Positions 10,966 to 22,700 of a stretch of 64,000 nt of DNA are shown here, in pieces (positions within the stretch are counted from its first letter, which is position 1; every line of letters starts with the position of its first letter). The DNA lies in the NCBI RefSeq assembly GCF_032854445.1, contig NC_088295.1:65887249-65951248 (forward strand), in the 5' to 3' direction. Under the pieces are notes generated by a model. It was not told where the DNA came from, ran no database searches, and saw only the letters and a program-made list of their open reading frames with translations. The translations under genes were made by a program, and so were the position numbers. The stretch is from Liolophura sinensis (lineage: Eukaryota > Mollusca > Polyplacophora > Chitonida > Chitonidae).

Positions 10966-13900
10966 ATGACCGCAAACTTACCTATTACATGTGCAACTTC
11001 CTTATCCATCTCTGCTCCTTCTGGTGTCACTGTGAATGCCACGCCTAATGTCAACTCACCCGCTCTCTCCGTCCCCTCCCAGACCATCACTCATGTGATA
11101 AGCCCCACCCAAGGGAAATCAATCAACCTGAGCGAGGCCATCAAGCATTTGGAGCAGCAGATATCAGTGAGTTCACCATGCCTAGTGGAAAACTATTTTT
11201 AGATTGAGACCTTTGTCAGTGTATCATGCTGTGTTTATACCTAGTCAGAAGTGAAGTAGAAAAAAATCTCAGAACTTAACCCTGTCCTGTGGTGGCCGGC
11301 TTAAGGGAATAGGCCAAGCCAAGGCACTGGTCTACATGTGTCAGTATGCTATGATTTGTTGGATGGTGCTGTCAGCAGTCTTCTGCTTGAGGCAGCATAA
11401 AAAATATGTCTACTTTCAAAGGGAATTAACTTTCTATCACAAGGAGATTTGATCGTAATATATTTGTAATATAATTGTAATATAATTTATTTATTTGATT
11501 GGTGTTATATGCCGTACTCAAGAATATTTCACTTATACATCGGCGGCCAGCATTATGGTGGGTGGAAACTGGGCACAGCCCGGGAGAAACCCACGACCAT
11601 CCACAGGTTGCTGCCAGACCTACCCACTTACGGCCGGAGAGAAATATAGTTGAAAATAATTATGTAGTTATTGTTTTGTAATTGAACAACAGATCTTTTG
11701 AATGGAAAAAAGATCTTCTGTATTTTCGGAATTATTTTTCTCTACCAATGGTAATTTGTTTAAAATCCCTGTCTTAAAAAAACAAAAAAAAAAAAAAATT
11801 CTATAGGTATACCCCATTTTTTGTGATGGTGTGAGATTACACAGAATAGATTTTTTTTTGGATTGGCCTTGTAACCAGCCAACTGGTTTCATTATGGTTC
11901 CAAATATATACCACAGGCAAACCACAGACAGCAAAAACGCTAGTTAAGCAAATGATTCTTAGAATTTGTCTGCAGCCAAGTAGTGTTAATAATTTTGTTT
12001 TTGTTATTCATTTAGCTCTGTGGTTCTGGTCCTCACACAGCCCAGCAGAAAGAGGAACTCGGTAAACTCAATACACTACTGTACCAGTACAAAGTAGAGC
12101 TACAGAAGGTGGGTGTAATTAGCACATCAAGCTTTAGGTGAACGGATGATTATCATATTTTACCTAAAAGTGTGGTATATAAAAATGCACATTCACAAAC
12201 ATAAAAGCCTTAAAAAGTAAAAAAAAAAAAAGAACTTAAATCAAACTTCACAAAAAGTTTTTAAGTGGCACTGTAAGGTGGATGAGTTAATCAAAATCAT
12301 GTAAAATGTGTCTCTTGCTAAACTTTCGGTGAAGTACAGTAATCAGTACACTAATGTACCAGTATAAAGTAGGGCAACAGAAAGTAAAAGTTAATGTGAC
12401 ACCTGACTTTAGCTGGGAAGACAAGTAATGAAAAACTGCTGTATTGTTACAAAGTAGAGCTACAGAAGATGAACAGTGACATAAGATCAAGCTGTGGCTG
12501 AGTAATGGCACTCAAAGCGTTTTCTGTACTTGATCACTCTGGCAAGCACTAAGTGAATATTATATCGCCTAGCTTTAGCTGAGTAATATTACATCAAACT
12601 TTGCCAAAATAATATCACAGACACATCAAACTATTGTTGAATATCACATCTAGCTACTGTTGAATAATTTCAAATCAACCTTTAGCAGAACAGGTATGTA
12701 TGAGTTTTTCCACTTTCTGCATTTTTATGATTTTTGAATGTATTGTTGTACAAAACACTGATAAATTATTGAACAAAACTTTGAAAAACTGTGACAAAAT
12801 TGTTAAATGAGCCTTGATAGTACATTCAGGTGTAACACCCTGGAAAAGTATCTGTGTTTTTACTCCTGCAGTCTGTTAACAGTAAACCTACTGTCAACTC
12901 TGAGAGCTCCTCAGCTGCCACTTCAGCCATGTTAGGGGGCGCCGCCCAGTCAGCAGGGGCCAAACCCACAGTGATTGGTCAGCCAGGAGGGTCAGAGGTC
13001 AGGGTGCTGGACAAGCGGCGCCTACAGGAGCTGGTCAAGGAAGTGGACCCATTAGAACAGCTGGACGATGATGTGGAAGAGGTAGGTGTAAGTCTATGGT
13101 CTGATACCTGAGATCATAGCGCATTGTAATATGTTTTCTTCCAGATAATATTTTTGGAAGTTAACAAGGTGGTCTGTTTAGTGGTGCAATTATACATGTA
13201 GCTGGATCTGGATGTGATGAAAATGCAAGTGGCATAAAGGCTGCTGTAATTCTTCAACCTTTTTACAAGGTCTTTATTCAAGCATATCCTGAAAGCATTT
13301 GTGTGTGTTGACTGATAAAATTATACTTCATTCAAATTATGAAGGAGGTTGGTGCAGATGTTTCTGGGTGAAACGTGTAAGAATATTGTTGTATAATGAG
13401 GACTTTGAATAGACAACTGTTCACAAGAAAATGCTGCGACCTGCAGGTTTGTAATAGTCACTGCCTGACTTGGTACTTTCTTCGGTTTCATTCATGGATA
13501 TTATTAGAAATGTGTATGGGCCAGAGGGGAGACCTGCACACTTCCCTGTCAGTGACTTGACCCCATGCGGCAAGGATTAGAGACTATGGCTGCCATGCAG
13601 GATAATGAACGTGGCAGGTGGCTAATCACCCTCTTCTGTCATCTTGCAGCTAACTCAGCTTGTGTGAAAGTAAACAACAGTAACCGACAGGCGAAACTTT
13701 TCCTCATTTACCCTAAGAAAAGTTATTTTTATTTTTGTACTTAATTGTATTCAAGTGTTGTCTATTACGTGTACATAGGGTTATAATTTAGCATTTTGTG
13801 GTTATGTCAGCATTGGAGCACGGAACAAGACACCAGTCAAATAAATAAATAAGTGTGGTTGTTGGTTTTGCCTCTTTGTTCCAGGTCCTCCTGCAGATCG

Positions 13901-15784
13901 CTGATGACTTTATAGAGAGTGTTGTCACCAATGCCTGTCATCTGGCCAAACACAGAAAATCCTCCACTTTAGAAGCCAAGGATGTTCAGCTACATCTGGG
14001 TAGGAATTATATGTCTGGGAGAAAAATACTGATCAGTATATAGTGGTTTTGAGGCAGATGGTTGTGGGTTTTCCCTGGGGTCTGCCCAGTTGTCTCCCAC
14101 CATAATGCTGGCTGCCGTCTTATAAGTGAAATATTCTTCAGTCCAGCAAAAACCACCAATCAAATAAATAGATCATTCAGTTGAAGTGTTGTTCTCTGCA
14201 CTGCGGATACGGACAGTCACTTATTTGCAGACTCTTAGTTTTTCCAAAGGTCAGCAGCTGTGGCGTGTAATTACCTGGTAAAGGCGGTCTTTAGCTCAGG
14301 TGTACTGTACACAGAGTAGTACAGAGTATTCTAATGAATAACTACACAGCAACAGGACTTGATATTCCTGCTGGTAGAGTATCGCGTAACCCTTCTTTCA
14401 AGGGAGGCAACTCTGTTATGAATTAATTTTGTATACGCAGTGTGTAGCTACGTCCCTTAATTTGGCAACCACAATTTGCCTGGTGAACAGTATACAAAAG
14501 CTTATCAACTTAATTCATTATTATCTTTTGACATCTGCCATCCATGTTTTGTTTATTTATTTATTTATTTATTTGATTAGTGTTTTACGCCGTACTCAAG
14601 AATATTTCACTTATACGACGGCGGCCAGCATTATGGTGCGTGGAAACCGGGCACAGCCCGGGGGAAACCCACAATCATCCGCAAGTTGCTGCCAGACCTT
14701 CCCACATACGGCCGGAGAGTCCATGTTTTGTAATAAATTTCCAGCCACTAGTTTGCTAGTTGAAATCCTCTCCATCGGTGGATCCAAATATCTAAATTCT
14801 AATCTCTTTATTATTTAACATGAATTACATTTATATGCATCTATTACATCACCTACAGGTTTGAGTCTGTCTGTTCTTCTTTGTTATATAGCTTAATTCT
14901 GAACTGGTGTTTTATTTCAGAACGTAACTGGAACATGTGGATCCCAGGTTTTGGGGCAGAGGAACTCCGGCCGTACAAGAGAGCGTTTCACACAGAGGCC
15001 CACAAACAGGTGCAGAACACAAAGAGTTTTAGTTGGATTGTTAGTCTCTGCTGGATTGCCGAGCAGATTTGTACATCAGTCGCCCCAGCAACTTTAACAG
15101 GAGTCCAATTAGTAATGAAACAAAATTGGTGTGCTAAAAGGCCAAAGCTGATGTAGAAAAAATACCAAATGGAGGGTATAAATGCGTCCAGCAGCTATTG
15201 TTATAATTGAAATGTATGATAGTCGAAAAGTTAAACATGCTGAAGGTTTATCCTGGGCACTCAAGTTTCCTCCATTCATAAATCTCACCTCGTATTAGTT
15301 AAAAATTCTTTAGTAGGTTGATAGACAATAATTAAATGAATGTTACCAACATATAATTTGATGCTTTTAGTGTATGCAAAGTGATGAATATCATAGATTA
15401 TGATATTGCTGTAAAATTTTGCAGCTTTGCTCAAGAAAATTAAATGGAGTAAACAAACTCAGACAGTTGTTCAGTCCCTTGTTTTGTCAGTTTTTGGGTC
15501 CTGAAGACATGGTGATTGTAACTCAGTGGAGTTTGTGAAAAAAAAAAAATACTTATTTTATTATTACTTGAAGGCTAACTCAGTAACTTCAACTGAGGCA
15601 GGGTCTAGTGTCTTTGGCATGCAGTTTTACTGAAGCAGCATTATTGACATTGAGATCAGTATGATGTTAAAAGACACTGTGATGATACATGTTTAACCAA
15701 TGTAGAAACTGACAAGAATAAATGTTGTTTTTTTCTGTTTTTCAGAGGATGGCATTAATCAAGAAGACACTGAAGAAATACTGA
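10966..15784 (+). CDS. TAF12: Transcription initiation factor TFIID subunit 12
   Basis: Six coding exons: 10966-11166, 12016-12108, 12872-13081, 13885-13999, 14921-15009 and 15746-15784. All have GT/AG junctions and compatible phases, for a protein of 248 residues. TAF12 is a nuclear histone-fold protein that pairs with TAF4 in TFIID and also occurs in SAGA-type complexes. The histone fold begins in exon 3 ([20 protein letters not shown]), continues in exon 4 ([29 protein letters not shown]) and ends in exon 5 ([11 protein letters not shown]). Exon 6 supplies the terminal [12 protein letters not shown]. The N-terminal region of about 120 residues is longer than in the 161-residue human protein and includes a predicted helical stretch ([20 protein letters not shown]). 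The chosen ATG follows an in-frame TGA six bases upstream. Assignment is very secure. Confidence 0.96.
11484..11648 (-). mobile_element. SINE-A copy in TAF12 intron 1
   Basis: The tail and body run through tgccgtactcaagaatattt, ggcacagcccgggagaaacc and acggccggagag. The tRNA-like head is missing. Confidence 0.85.
12335..12700 (+). repeat. Degenerate tandem duplications of TAF12 exon 2 end plus donor
   Basis: The last part of exon 2 and the first part of its intron recur at about 12340-12420 (gtaccagtataaagtagggc, then a GTAAAA donor position at 12384) and at 12441-12500 (tacaaagtagagctacagaa, then AT in place of GT at 12469). The intronic partner sequence (catcaagctttaggtg / acctgactttagctg / atcaagctgtggctg) travels with them. 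Further degraded echoes run to about 12700. Confidence 0.8.
14045..14172 (+). mobile_element. SINE-A copy, 5' truncated (TAF12 intron 4)
   Basis: This is the 3' half of the element, starting near gatggttgtgggttttccct. It runs through cataatgctggctgccgtct and ends in caccaatcaaataaat. Confidence 0.8.
14550..14722 (-). mobile_element. SINE-A copy (TAF12 intron 4)
   Basis: The TTTATT tail repeats are followed by an almost consensus core (acgccgtactcaagaatatt, acgacggcggccagcattat, acggccggagag). The head is missing. Confidence 0.9.
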
Positions 15785-16166
15785 AGCCTGCTGTGTCCCA
15801 GCACATCTTGACATGCATGTTTCACAGCGGATGGGTTGTGACTAAACCCTAGTTGCTTCGGGACAGGATTGTTGTGAAATCTCAGGTGTTGGTTATAGTT
15901 TGAAGTGCAGCAGCAGAGTATCACAGCTCGAAGGAGGAATGTGTGGATATTTTCAGCGATGTGGTACTTGGCACCTTTGCAGAGTTATGGGTCGTGGTTG
16001 TGTGGAAGAGCTGTGGGACTTGGCTGCGCAGACGAGTTGACTGTGAATGAAATTTTTGCTGGAATATACTATTAACTATTCAGTGTCTGTACCAAGATTT
16101 TCCTAGATGTGTATATGCTGCATGCTATGGATGTTCAGTGTTAAGGCTATTGTAAAAACAGCTTGG

Positions 16167-16172
16167 AATAAA
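16167..16172 (+). terminator. TAF12 polyadenylation signal
   Basis: AATAAA lies 383 nt after the TAF12 stop codon, inside a plausible 3' UTR with no other hexamer as well placed. Confidence 0.7.
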
Positions 16173-16584
16173 ACATGAAATATGGATGTGATGACTTCCT
16201 TGTTATGGGGAATTGTTGACTTAATTTCAGTGATTGTCATTTATAGGTATGCAGTTAAATGTAAGTAATAATCGAATCAATAAGTCAAATCAAATAAAAC
16301 CAATGTACCCTTATTAAAGAATGAAATCTCTTTAAAGTTGTAAGCAATGATTTATCACTGCACAAAAAATCTTATTTTCATGATTTCTACATTAGGCACG
16401 TTGAGTAGTGTAAGCTCCTGATCAGTCGTATGAAATGAAGCAAATGGATCCTGGACAAAGAAGATATAATGTTTCAGTACTGTATATCAATTCTGTTTTG
16501 CGGTTTCTCGGTAAGACATCCTAAATGAAATTTCACTGTAACACATCCACCGAACTTTCACATCTTCATCCTTAATATCGCTCC

Positions 16585-16750
16585 AGCCCTTATGGCACAG
16601 TTGGTACATTCTGGGTCAATACTGGCACATGTCACACCTAAGACGTTAAAAGAAGAAGTTGTGGCTTCCTCGCTTGGCGATCAGCATTAAGGGGATAGTG
16701 TAATGACTGGTTGGGGCGTACCAGTATATTGGCCCGGGTGGTGCCACTCA
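16585..16750 (+). mobile_element. SINE-B copy, partial
   Basis: It shares cttcctcgcttggcgatcag, the following gcattaaggggatag and the tgactggttgg stretch with the fuller SINE-B at 18425-18775. Confidence 0.6.
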
Positions 16751-16789
16751 CTTGATAAGATCGGAGAATGGTCCGGTCAAAATAACAGG

Positions 16790-17900
16790 GTTCCAGTAAA
16801 AGTGGTTACGGAATTAAATATAAAACGATTTAAGATTTTCTGTGTATGAGGGTCGAACAGAGCAAAAAATTGATTCGTTATTAAGAATGTGGGAAAAGAA
16901 GGTAAAATTTGCTTGTTTATTTAAAAGACAACGGAGAACTCAAGTTTTTGACAGTTTTGATATCTGCACCCGCTTGTCAGATGGGCGAATGTTGTCAGTA
17001 AACAAAAAACAATCTATAGACCGGTTGTATTGTCTAATGATTTTCCTGAGTGTATACCACGAGTTATGGGGAGTTAACTCAACAGCCAGCTCGGGATACA
17101 TATCGGCAGTGTGTCCACTTTTAAGTCAGACCGGTACATAAGAATAAGCATTTATACCGCTGTAAGTTTTATGAGTGGAGATAACCTTCTAGATCAGTGG
17201 AAACCTTGCCCTTCACCGGCAAAGATAATGAGGTAAAGCCATAGTCAAACCAACAAGAGATGGATTTGAACATGTTACCACATTGAACAAAAACCTGCTC
17301 CAGCGGGGTTCACACCTTAGACGAGAGAGCCACCAGCTTACGGCCACTGTACGTATATTTTATACATACATGTGCATACGCATATATATACATCTGGTGT
17401 TTCCCCCTGATATAATGAGACAGGAGCAGTTATAGGCCCCGGATGTACGGATATCGGCATCTGAAGTATTTTATGCCTGGAGGCAGTTGTAGTATATGAG
17501 CGCTGTTGATTGGTCATTAGCTCGGAACCGAAGGGCGAATCTCGAATTATTTGTTAAGTAAAGAAGAATTGGTGTGACATAAACACTATTTACAGTCGGG
17601 ACAAGTCTCCGTAAAAAAAAGACGTTGTCAGTGCCCGGCTGAGACGCGTATAGAGTGGAAGGGTATAATAACTGTAAGGTCATTCGCTTTTAACACGGAT
17701 CGGTTGATTATGACAGGTGGGTAACATCGATGGCATGTCTAGAGCACACCGGCCTTACTCACCTAGAACTATACGCATAAATAACTGCAAGGTGTTTCAC
17801 ATCAAACATACAGTTGTGAGGAATACTATCGAAATACGCGGGTCGAGGTGGATTATAATAATGGGGTATAAATACGAAATAAATACGAAAGCTATACATA
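16790..17900. other. Intergenic stretch without a recognised gene
   Basis: A 99-codon open frame at 16842-17141 and several shorter ones have no recognisable motif, splice context or upstream promoter. I treat them as chance frames. Confidence 0.45.
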
Positions 17901-17914
17901 AATTATTAATGAAC

Positions 17915-18340
17915 TCTTGCGTAATCTTGAATAGTGTGGTTTTAGATCTTGGTCCTCATTTGAATCTGCAGTGGGTTGTTCCACAAGGCTCTATCCTGGA
18001 ACCTGTTTTGTTCGTACTTTGTTTATTTGAATTATTCATCGGACTGGCGTTTTACGCCGTACTCAAGAAACTTTCACTTACACGATATTCCTGAGTACGG
18101 CATGAAACATCAATCATATGAATAAATAAATTTCACTTACACGAAGGTGACCAACACTATGGTGGAAGGAAACCTTGCAGAGTTCGGGTAAGACCCACGA
18201 CCACCAGGCCGCGGAGGCCTCCTGTTCCTATACTTTATATCAGTCATGTCTCTCTTGTTTATCAGCCCTCCTCCGTTTACTTCTATACGCAGACAATACA
18301 TGGCTGTGTTGCAATCATTTATCGTATACAGAAACAAAAT
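17915..18340 (+). pseudogene. LINE reverse-transcriptase fragment split by a SINE
   Basis: The peptide WVVPQGSILEPVLFVL near 17970-18020 corresponds to the PQGSxLGP motif of non-LTR reverse transcriptases. After an interrupting SINE-A, LLLYADNTWLCC near 18275-18310 corresponds to the YADDT catalytic motif, with the second catalytic Asp changed to Asn. Only the palm region is left, without endonuclease or 3' end, so this is a dead fragment of a Jockey/CR1-like element; the clade is uncertain. Nearby frames continue only by chance. Confidence 0.75.
18020..18205 (-). mobile_element. SINE-A inserted in the LINE relic, itself hit by a second SINE-A
   Basis: The minus-strand body (actggcgttttacgccgtac, then ctatggtggaaggaaacc) is interrupted at 18086-18130. 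The interruption is a 45-bp plus-strand SINE-A 3' end (cctgagtacggcatgaaaca ... aataaataaa). The inner piece is flanked by the direct repeat TTTCACTTACACGA at 18072-18085 and 18131-18144. Confidence 0.88.
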
Positions 18341-18424
18341 ATCTTCTTGTAACGCGCCTGACAAAAATGTATGTAAATTTAAATTCGCTTCTTTCTCCGC
18401 TCCCACACCTAATGTGACCTTATC

Positions 18425-18775
18425 GACGACGCTCGGACAGCTTCCGTGGCCTACTGGTTCGGAAAATGCGGGAATGCGGGATCAAACCCGGTATGGGTCA
18501 TACCAAAGACTTTGAAAATGGTACTCGTTGCTGCTTCGCTTGGCGCTTAGCACTGAGGGGTTTGGGCAAGGAAACATGACTGGTTGGCCTAGTGTCAGTA
18601 TCATGTGACTGGGTGGGTGGCATCATTCTTCAGTGGCGGAAGCACATTGGCGGCAGGGATTCTCTCTACCACAAGAAGACACAGTATGTGTACACACATC
18701 TTATGACTCCTCGTCGTCATACGACGTTAAGTTGTTAAGTACATTGTAAAACCCCAAGCATACATACAACGCTCG
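18425..18775 (+). mobile_element. SINE-B copy, nearly full length
   Basis: The tRNA-like head has an A-box region (cgtggcctactggttcgg) and a B-box region (gggatcaaacccgg). The body runs through tgcttcgcttggcgctta and ctgggtgggtggcatc, and the 3' end is tgtaaaaccccaagcatac. Its body is unrelated to SINE-A. Confidence 0.8.
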
Positions 18776-18779
18776 TGTG

Positions 18780-19545
18780 ACAGTTTGCGCATACTAACGA
18801 TCGTCGAAGACCTCTTGTCTTTCACCAGTATATTACATTCATGGCGTTACCATGACGCCTATTTTGATAAACGACTTATGAGCTAACATGGTAAAAAATT
18901 TTGATAAGCTAAAAAACTTTTCCGTGAAATACAATCTCTGAGCGATGATTATGCATATTCGTCCTTTAAACAATAACGGATTGATACGTTAGACAATTGA
19001 CGAAAATGCAATGCGTTGTCAGGAAATGCGATTAACGCAATTCATTTTTTTGTATAAAGGTTTAATTCATTTGCGTAGGACATTTATTGCCTCTTTCCGT
19101 CATTACTGAAAACTCGTGACTGTAAATCCGTCCTAATATATGGCTTATGTGCAACGTAAGTTTTTGAAATTGGTCTTGTGAACGTCCATTATCGCCGGTG
19201 TCAGGTAAACATCCATTGTCGCCGGTGTCAGGTGAACGTCTATTATACGACTGTCTGCTATAATGAATAGTGGCAACTGAGGCATTACGAAGACTGCAAA
19301 CTTAAGGTACGATACGATCCACGACTGAACCCACGACAGACGCTTTACCAACTCGGTCAATGCAGAACACTTTTGGTCCCAATCTACTTTCCAGTGTAGA
19401 CACAAACGTGTCAAGACTCACTGGCAAGCATGCACGACCTCAAAAAAATTGTATAAACAATTAGTAACAGAAGTAATAGTTACCACAGAAAGCGCTTCTA
19501 AAGAGCATTAGGTTAACATCATTACTGTCACATAAAGTGCAAGAA
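18780..19545. other. Intergenic stretch without a recognised gene
   Basis: Only short open frames occur. A small duplication of gtccattatcgccggtgtca and catccattgtcgccggtgtc lies at 19184-19240. No protein family is seen. Confidence 0.4.
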
Positions 19546-19551
19546 CAACTG

Positions 19552-19615
19552 GCCGCCGTCGTATAAGTGAAATATTCTTGAGTACGGTGTAAAACACCAA
19601 TCAAATAAATAAATA
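19552..19615 (+). mobile_element. SINE-A 3' end fragment
   Basis: It has ggccgccgtcgtataagtga followed by the AAATA tail. It lies about 70 bp upstream of the TATA box of BHMT-like gene 1. Confidence 0.85.
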
Positions 19616-19683
19616 CGTACAGTGGTCACCTGCTTTCGGCGTTTGCTTGATATAGAGATATATGTGAAATGTAGGTGACTGGA

Positions 19684-19694
19684 GCATATATAAG
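19684..19694 (+). promoter_or_regulatory. TATA box of BHMT-like gene 1
   Basis: GCATATATAAG; the TATATAAG core (19687-19694) begins 84 nt upstream of the ATG. The same box at the same distance precedes gene 2, and a matching box precedes gene 4. Confidence 0.75.
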
Positions 19695-19770
19695 TCGGAA
19701 ACACCTCGAAGTGCCAGTCAAACGCCACTGTCATTACCTTGCACAAGAGACGGAGAAACAGCCACAAAAA

Positions 19771-22700
19771 ATGGGGGTGAAGGGTAAGTTGACAACAGTG
19801 CTTTCATCAAAATTGAGACTTTTTAGATCTGATATAATGACCGTTATTTTGGAGCATGGGGAATATCAGAAGCTAGGTTTAAGTCTGTATATGAATATTT
19901 ACTTAATCTTTTCATCACGCACCGAGTTGTGGAAATGAAAACTACTTCCGTCAGGTTCAGTTCTTTCGGCCCTGATGGTCATGTGAGAGTTCATAGTCCA
20001 GTGCCTTTCTCCCACATATTGAGAAGCGTGACATCTAAATGCAATCGTTAAATGGGTTCAGTTCGTAACACTGAAATTTGTGTTGTATTCTTTAAAACAA
20101 AACTCATAAATGTCACGTGCAATTAAGACTGGATCTTCCCGCCAGAAACGAAAGACTGGGAGTTAATTTGCATTAATTTATGAAAATCAAAACAGTGATG
20201 AAATGTTGATCTGAAATCTGAAGTTTAATTTATTCATTTTTCACAAAGTTATGCACGTGTTCAAATGTAAGCCGCACTAACTTTCACTTATACAGCGGTG
20301 GCCATCATTATGGCGGGAAGAATCGGTCAGAGCCCGGGGGAAACCCACGACCATCCGCAGGTTGGAAATATAGGTATAATGCAATGTGAACATAAGTCAT
20401 AATATTCTGAAGACTGAAATATATGACCTATATACGTGGTGGTAGAGAGATTACAACACACCCATGGCCATGCTGATCAGATAACATTGCTCTAATAGGC
20501 AAAAGTATGCACTTTGTCTGGATTTGCATGAAGATCATCGTGTATATGTGAAGCCGTTATGTTCCATATGGCGTTAATACATAAAGATATGTAAAACACG
20601 TGGAATAAAAGGACTCCAAAACTCATTTGGGACTGACGTTCCAAATGACGTTGTCAGTTAGCTATATCACCATTATCTAATAGGGCGGTTCAAGTACTGT
20701 GTTTTTATACAGCATCATAACAACATGTGAATGAGTTATGATAAAAAAAAAACAAACTAACAGGATAACAAAATCCCAGCATGAAAATGTATGCACAAGG
20801 CTGTTTAAAAACACTGCCACACATGTACTACTACACACAGGTCCTAATAAACCTCGATGGTTCATGATTACAATCAGACATTGTGACCATCTTACCGCAA
20901 GTGCTGCCTATAGTTGCTGACAGGACCCTACTGGGATGTCTCCTAAGGTTGTCCCTATATCATAACCTACTACAGGTGTCATACGAAAGAAAGTCAAACA
21001 TCATGTTATATTAATTATTTATCAAAGTGCACAGGTCTGCATTACACTGACAGTAATCAGTATTAATGGCCAACACTACAAACCATAGTAAATTATAGTT
21101 TTCTTATTTTAAATTATACATGTACTCATATGATCAAACTGGTACGTCATTGTCAAAAACTGAGTTTCAAGCCAAGGGAGGTAACTTATACAGTGCAAAC
21201 AGTCTAGACTTGAAGTTGTGATCCTGCACTATCGATCAGCTGTTCGAGTACACGTAAACATTACATAACTTCTTAGATTACACACGATAAAACTATCATT
21301 GTTCATGCAACGAAGCTTGGTGAAAACTTATGACATGATTCACCTGTTAATCTTTGTTTGAATAATTGACACTTACATAAGTGTCTCGCCTTGTCAAGTT
21401 GATGATAAATGGCGGACACTGAGCAATTGAATCATGGGTACATCAACCAAGTTATCTTATAGGCAGTAAACCGCAAAGAACTTTGTCCTAAAATTTACAG
21501 TCTTCCATTAATCACATGAACACAGACTTCCTTCAAGTGAAGAACTCTATTTGCACCTCATATGCAGAAATAAAAAAATTACAACTTTCAAAGAGCTGGA
21601 CCTAACTAAGTTCGACGTTACGGACTAGCGTCACAAACATAATAAACAAGAACATAGGCCTATGCACCTACAAGTGACAACATCCCTTATAGGCTACATA
21701 TGATGACCTTGTTTTTGAATATGAAAACACTGAAATAGTTTAGTATAAATCGGTTATAATCTTGTTAACCAGATATGACCAGTTCACTGGAAGATATCGC
21801 TAAAAACAAAGCCCAAGTGACCTATATATGAGTTGATAAACACTGTTATATAGCCTCTTCTAGAGTGTGGCCTATATTCACAGCTCACAAACCAGAGGCA
21901 TTTATCATTGAATTTACAGTTTTAGCCGTGTAATATGCAAGTCCCTCAATTTCATTGTTTCTGTCCAACGAAGATATGAGTATTTCATCGGATGTGAGAT
22001 GAAAACAGAACAAGTAGGCCCTAGGGGCCTAATACTTACCGATGAGGAAGGCTGATGTCAGAAAAAATCTTGCATGTTTGAACACCGTAATACGCGATTA
22101 GTGCAACTCCAAAAAACATAAGGCTCAGTGAGCCTTTCTTTTTTTGGAGTTAAACTACACATGTATTACGTTAAACTGTTTAGTATAACATAAGGTTCAT
22201 GAACAAGTAATCGCGAAGGCTTTCACATTGAGCCGGAACTGTATATCTGATTAAGACGACTGATTGGTTCTTGTCTTCTGACTGGACAGTGAATTGACAG
22301 CCAGTCTGTGAATGAATGTATATATCCAACACTTTACACCTGATCCACCCAACACATCTTTATTTTTTTTTTGATTTTTCAGAGAATTGAAACATGCGAT
22401 TGGCTGAAAGCACTTAATCAGAACCAATGTACGGTGTAAAATAAAAAAAGGAATAAATAAATTAAATAAAGGGACGACGTGTATAGGCTAATCTTTGTGA
22501 AATTATTTTAGGGTTACTGGAGCGTTTAAGGGATGGCGAGGATGTGATAGTGGCGGAAGGATATGTGTTTGAATTGGAAAGACGAGGTTATTTAAGAGCA
22601 GGCGCCTTTGTACCGGAAGTGGTCATTGAGAAACCCGAGGCTGTCACAGCTCTCCATGAGGAATTCGTTCACGCCGGAAGTGACGTCGTTCTAGCCTTCA

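Noticed and set aside
16842-17141. 99-codon plus-strand frame
   Set aside because: No motif, no promoter or splice context and no family resemblance. It is the length expected by chance.
17717-18094. 125-codon frame beginning MGNIDGMSRAHR
   Set aside because: Only its 3' part (PQGSIL motif) has meaning, as a LINE relic. The beginning is unrelated sequence and the end is a SINE.
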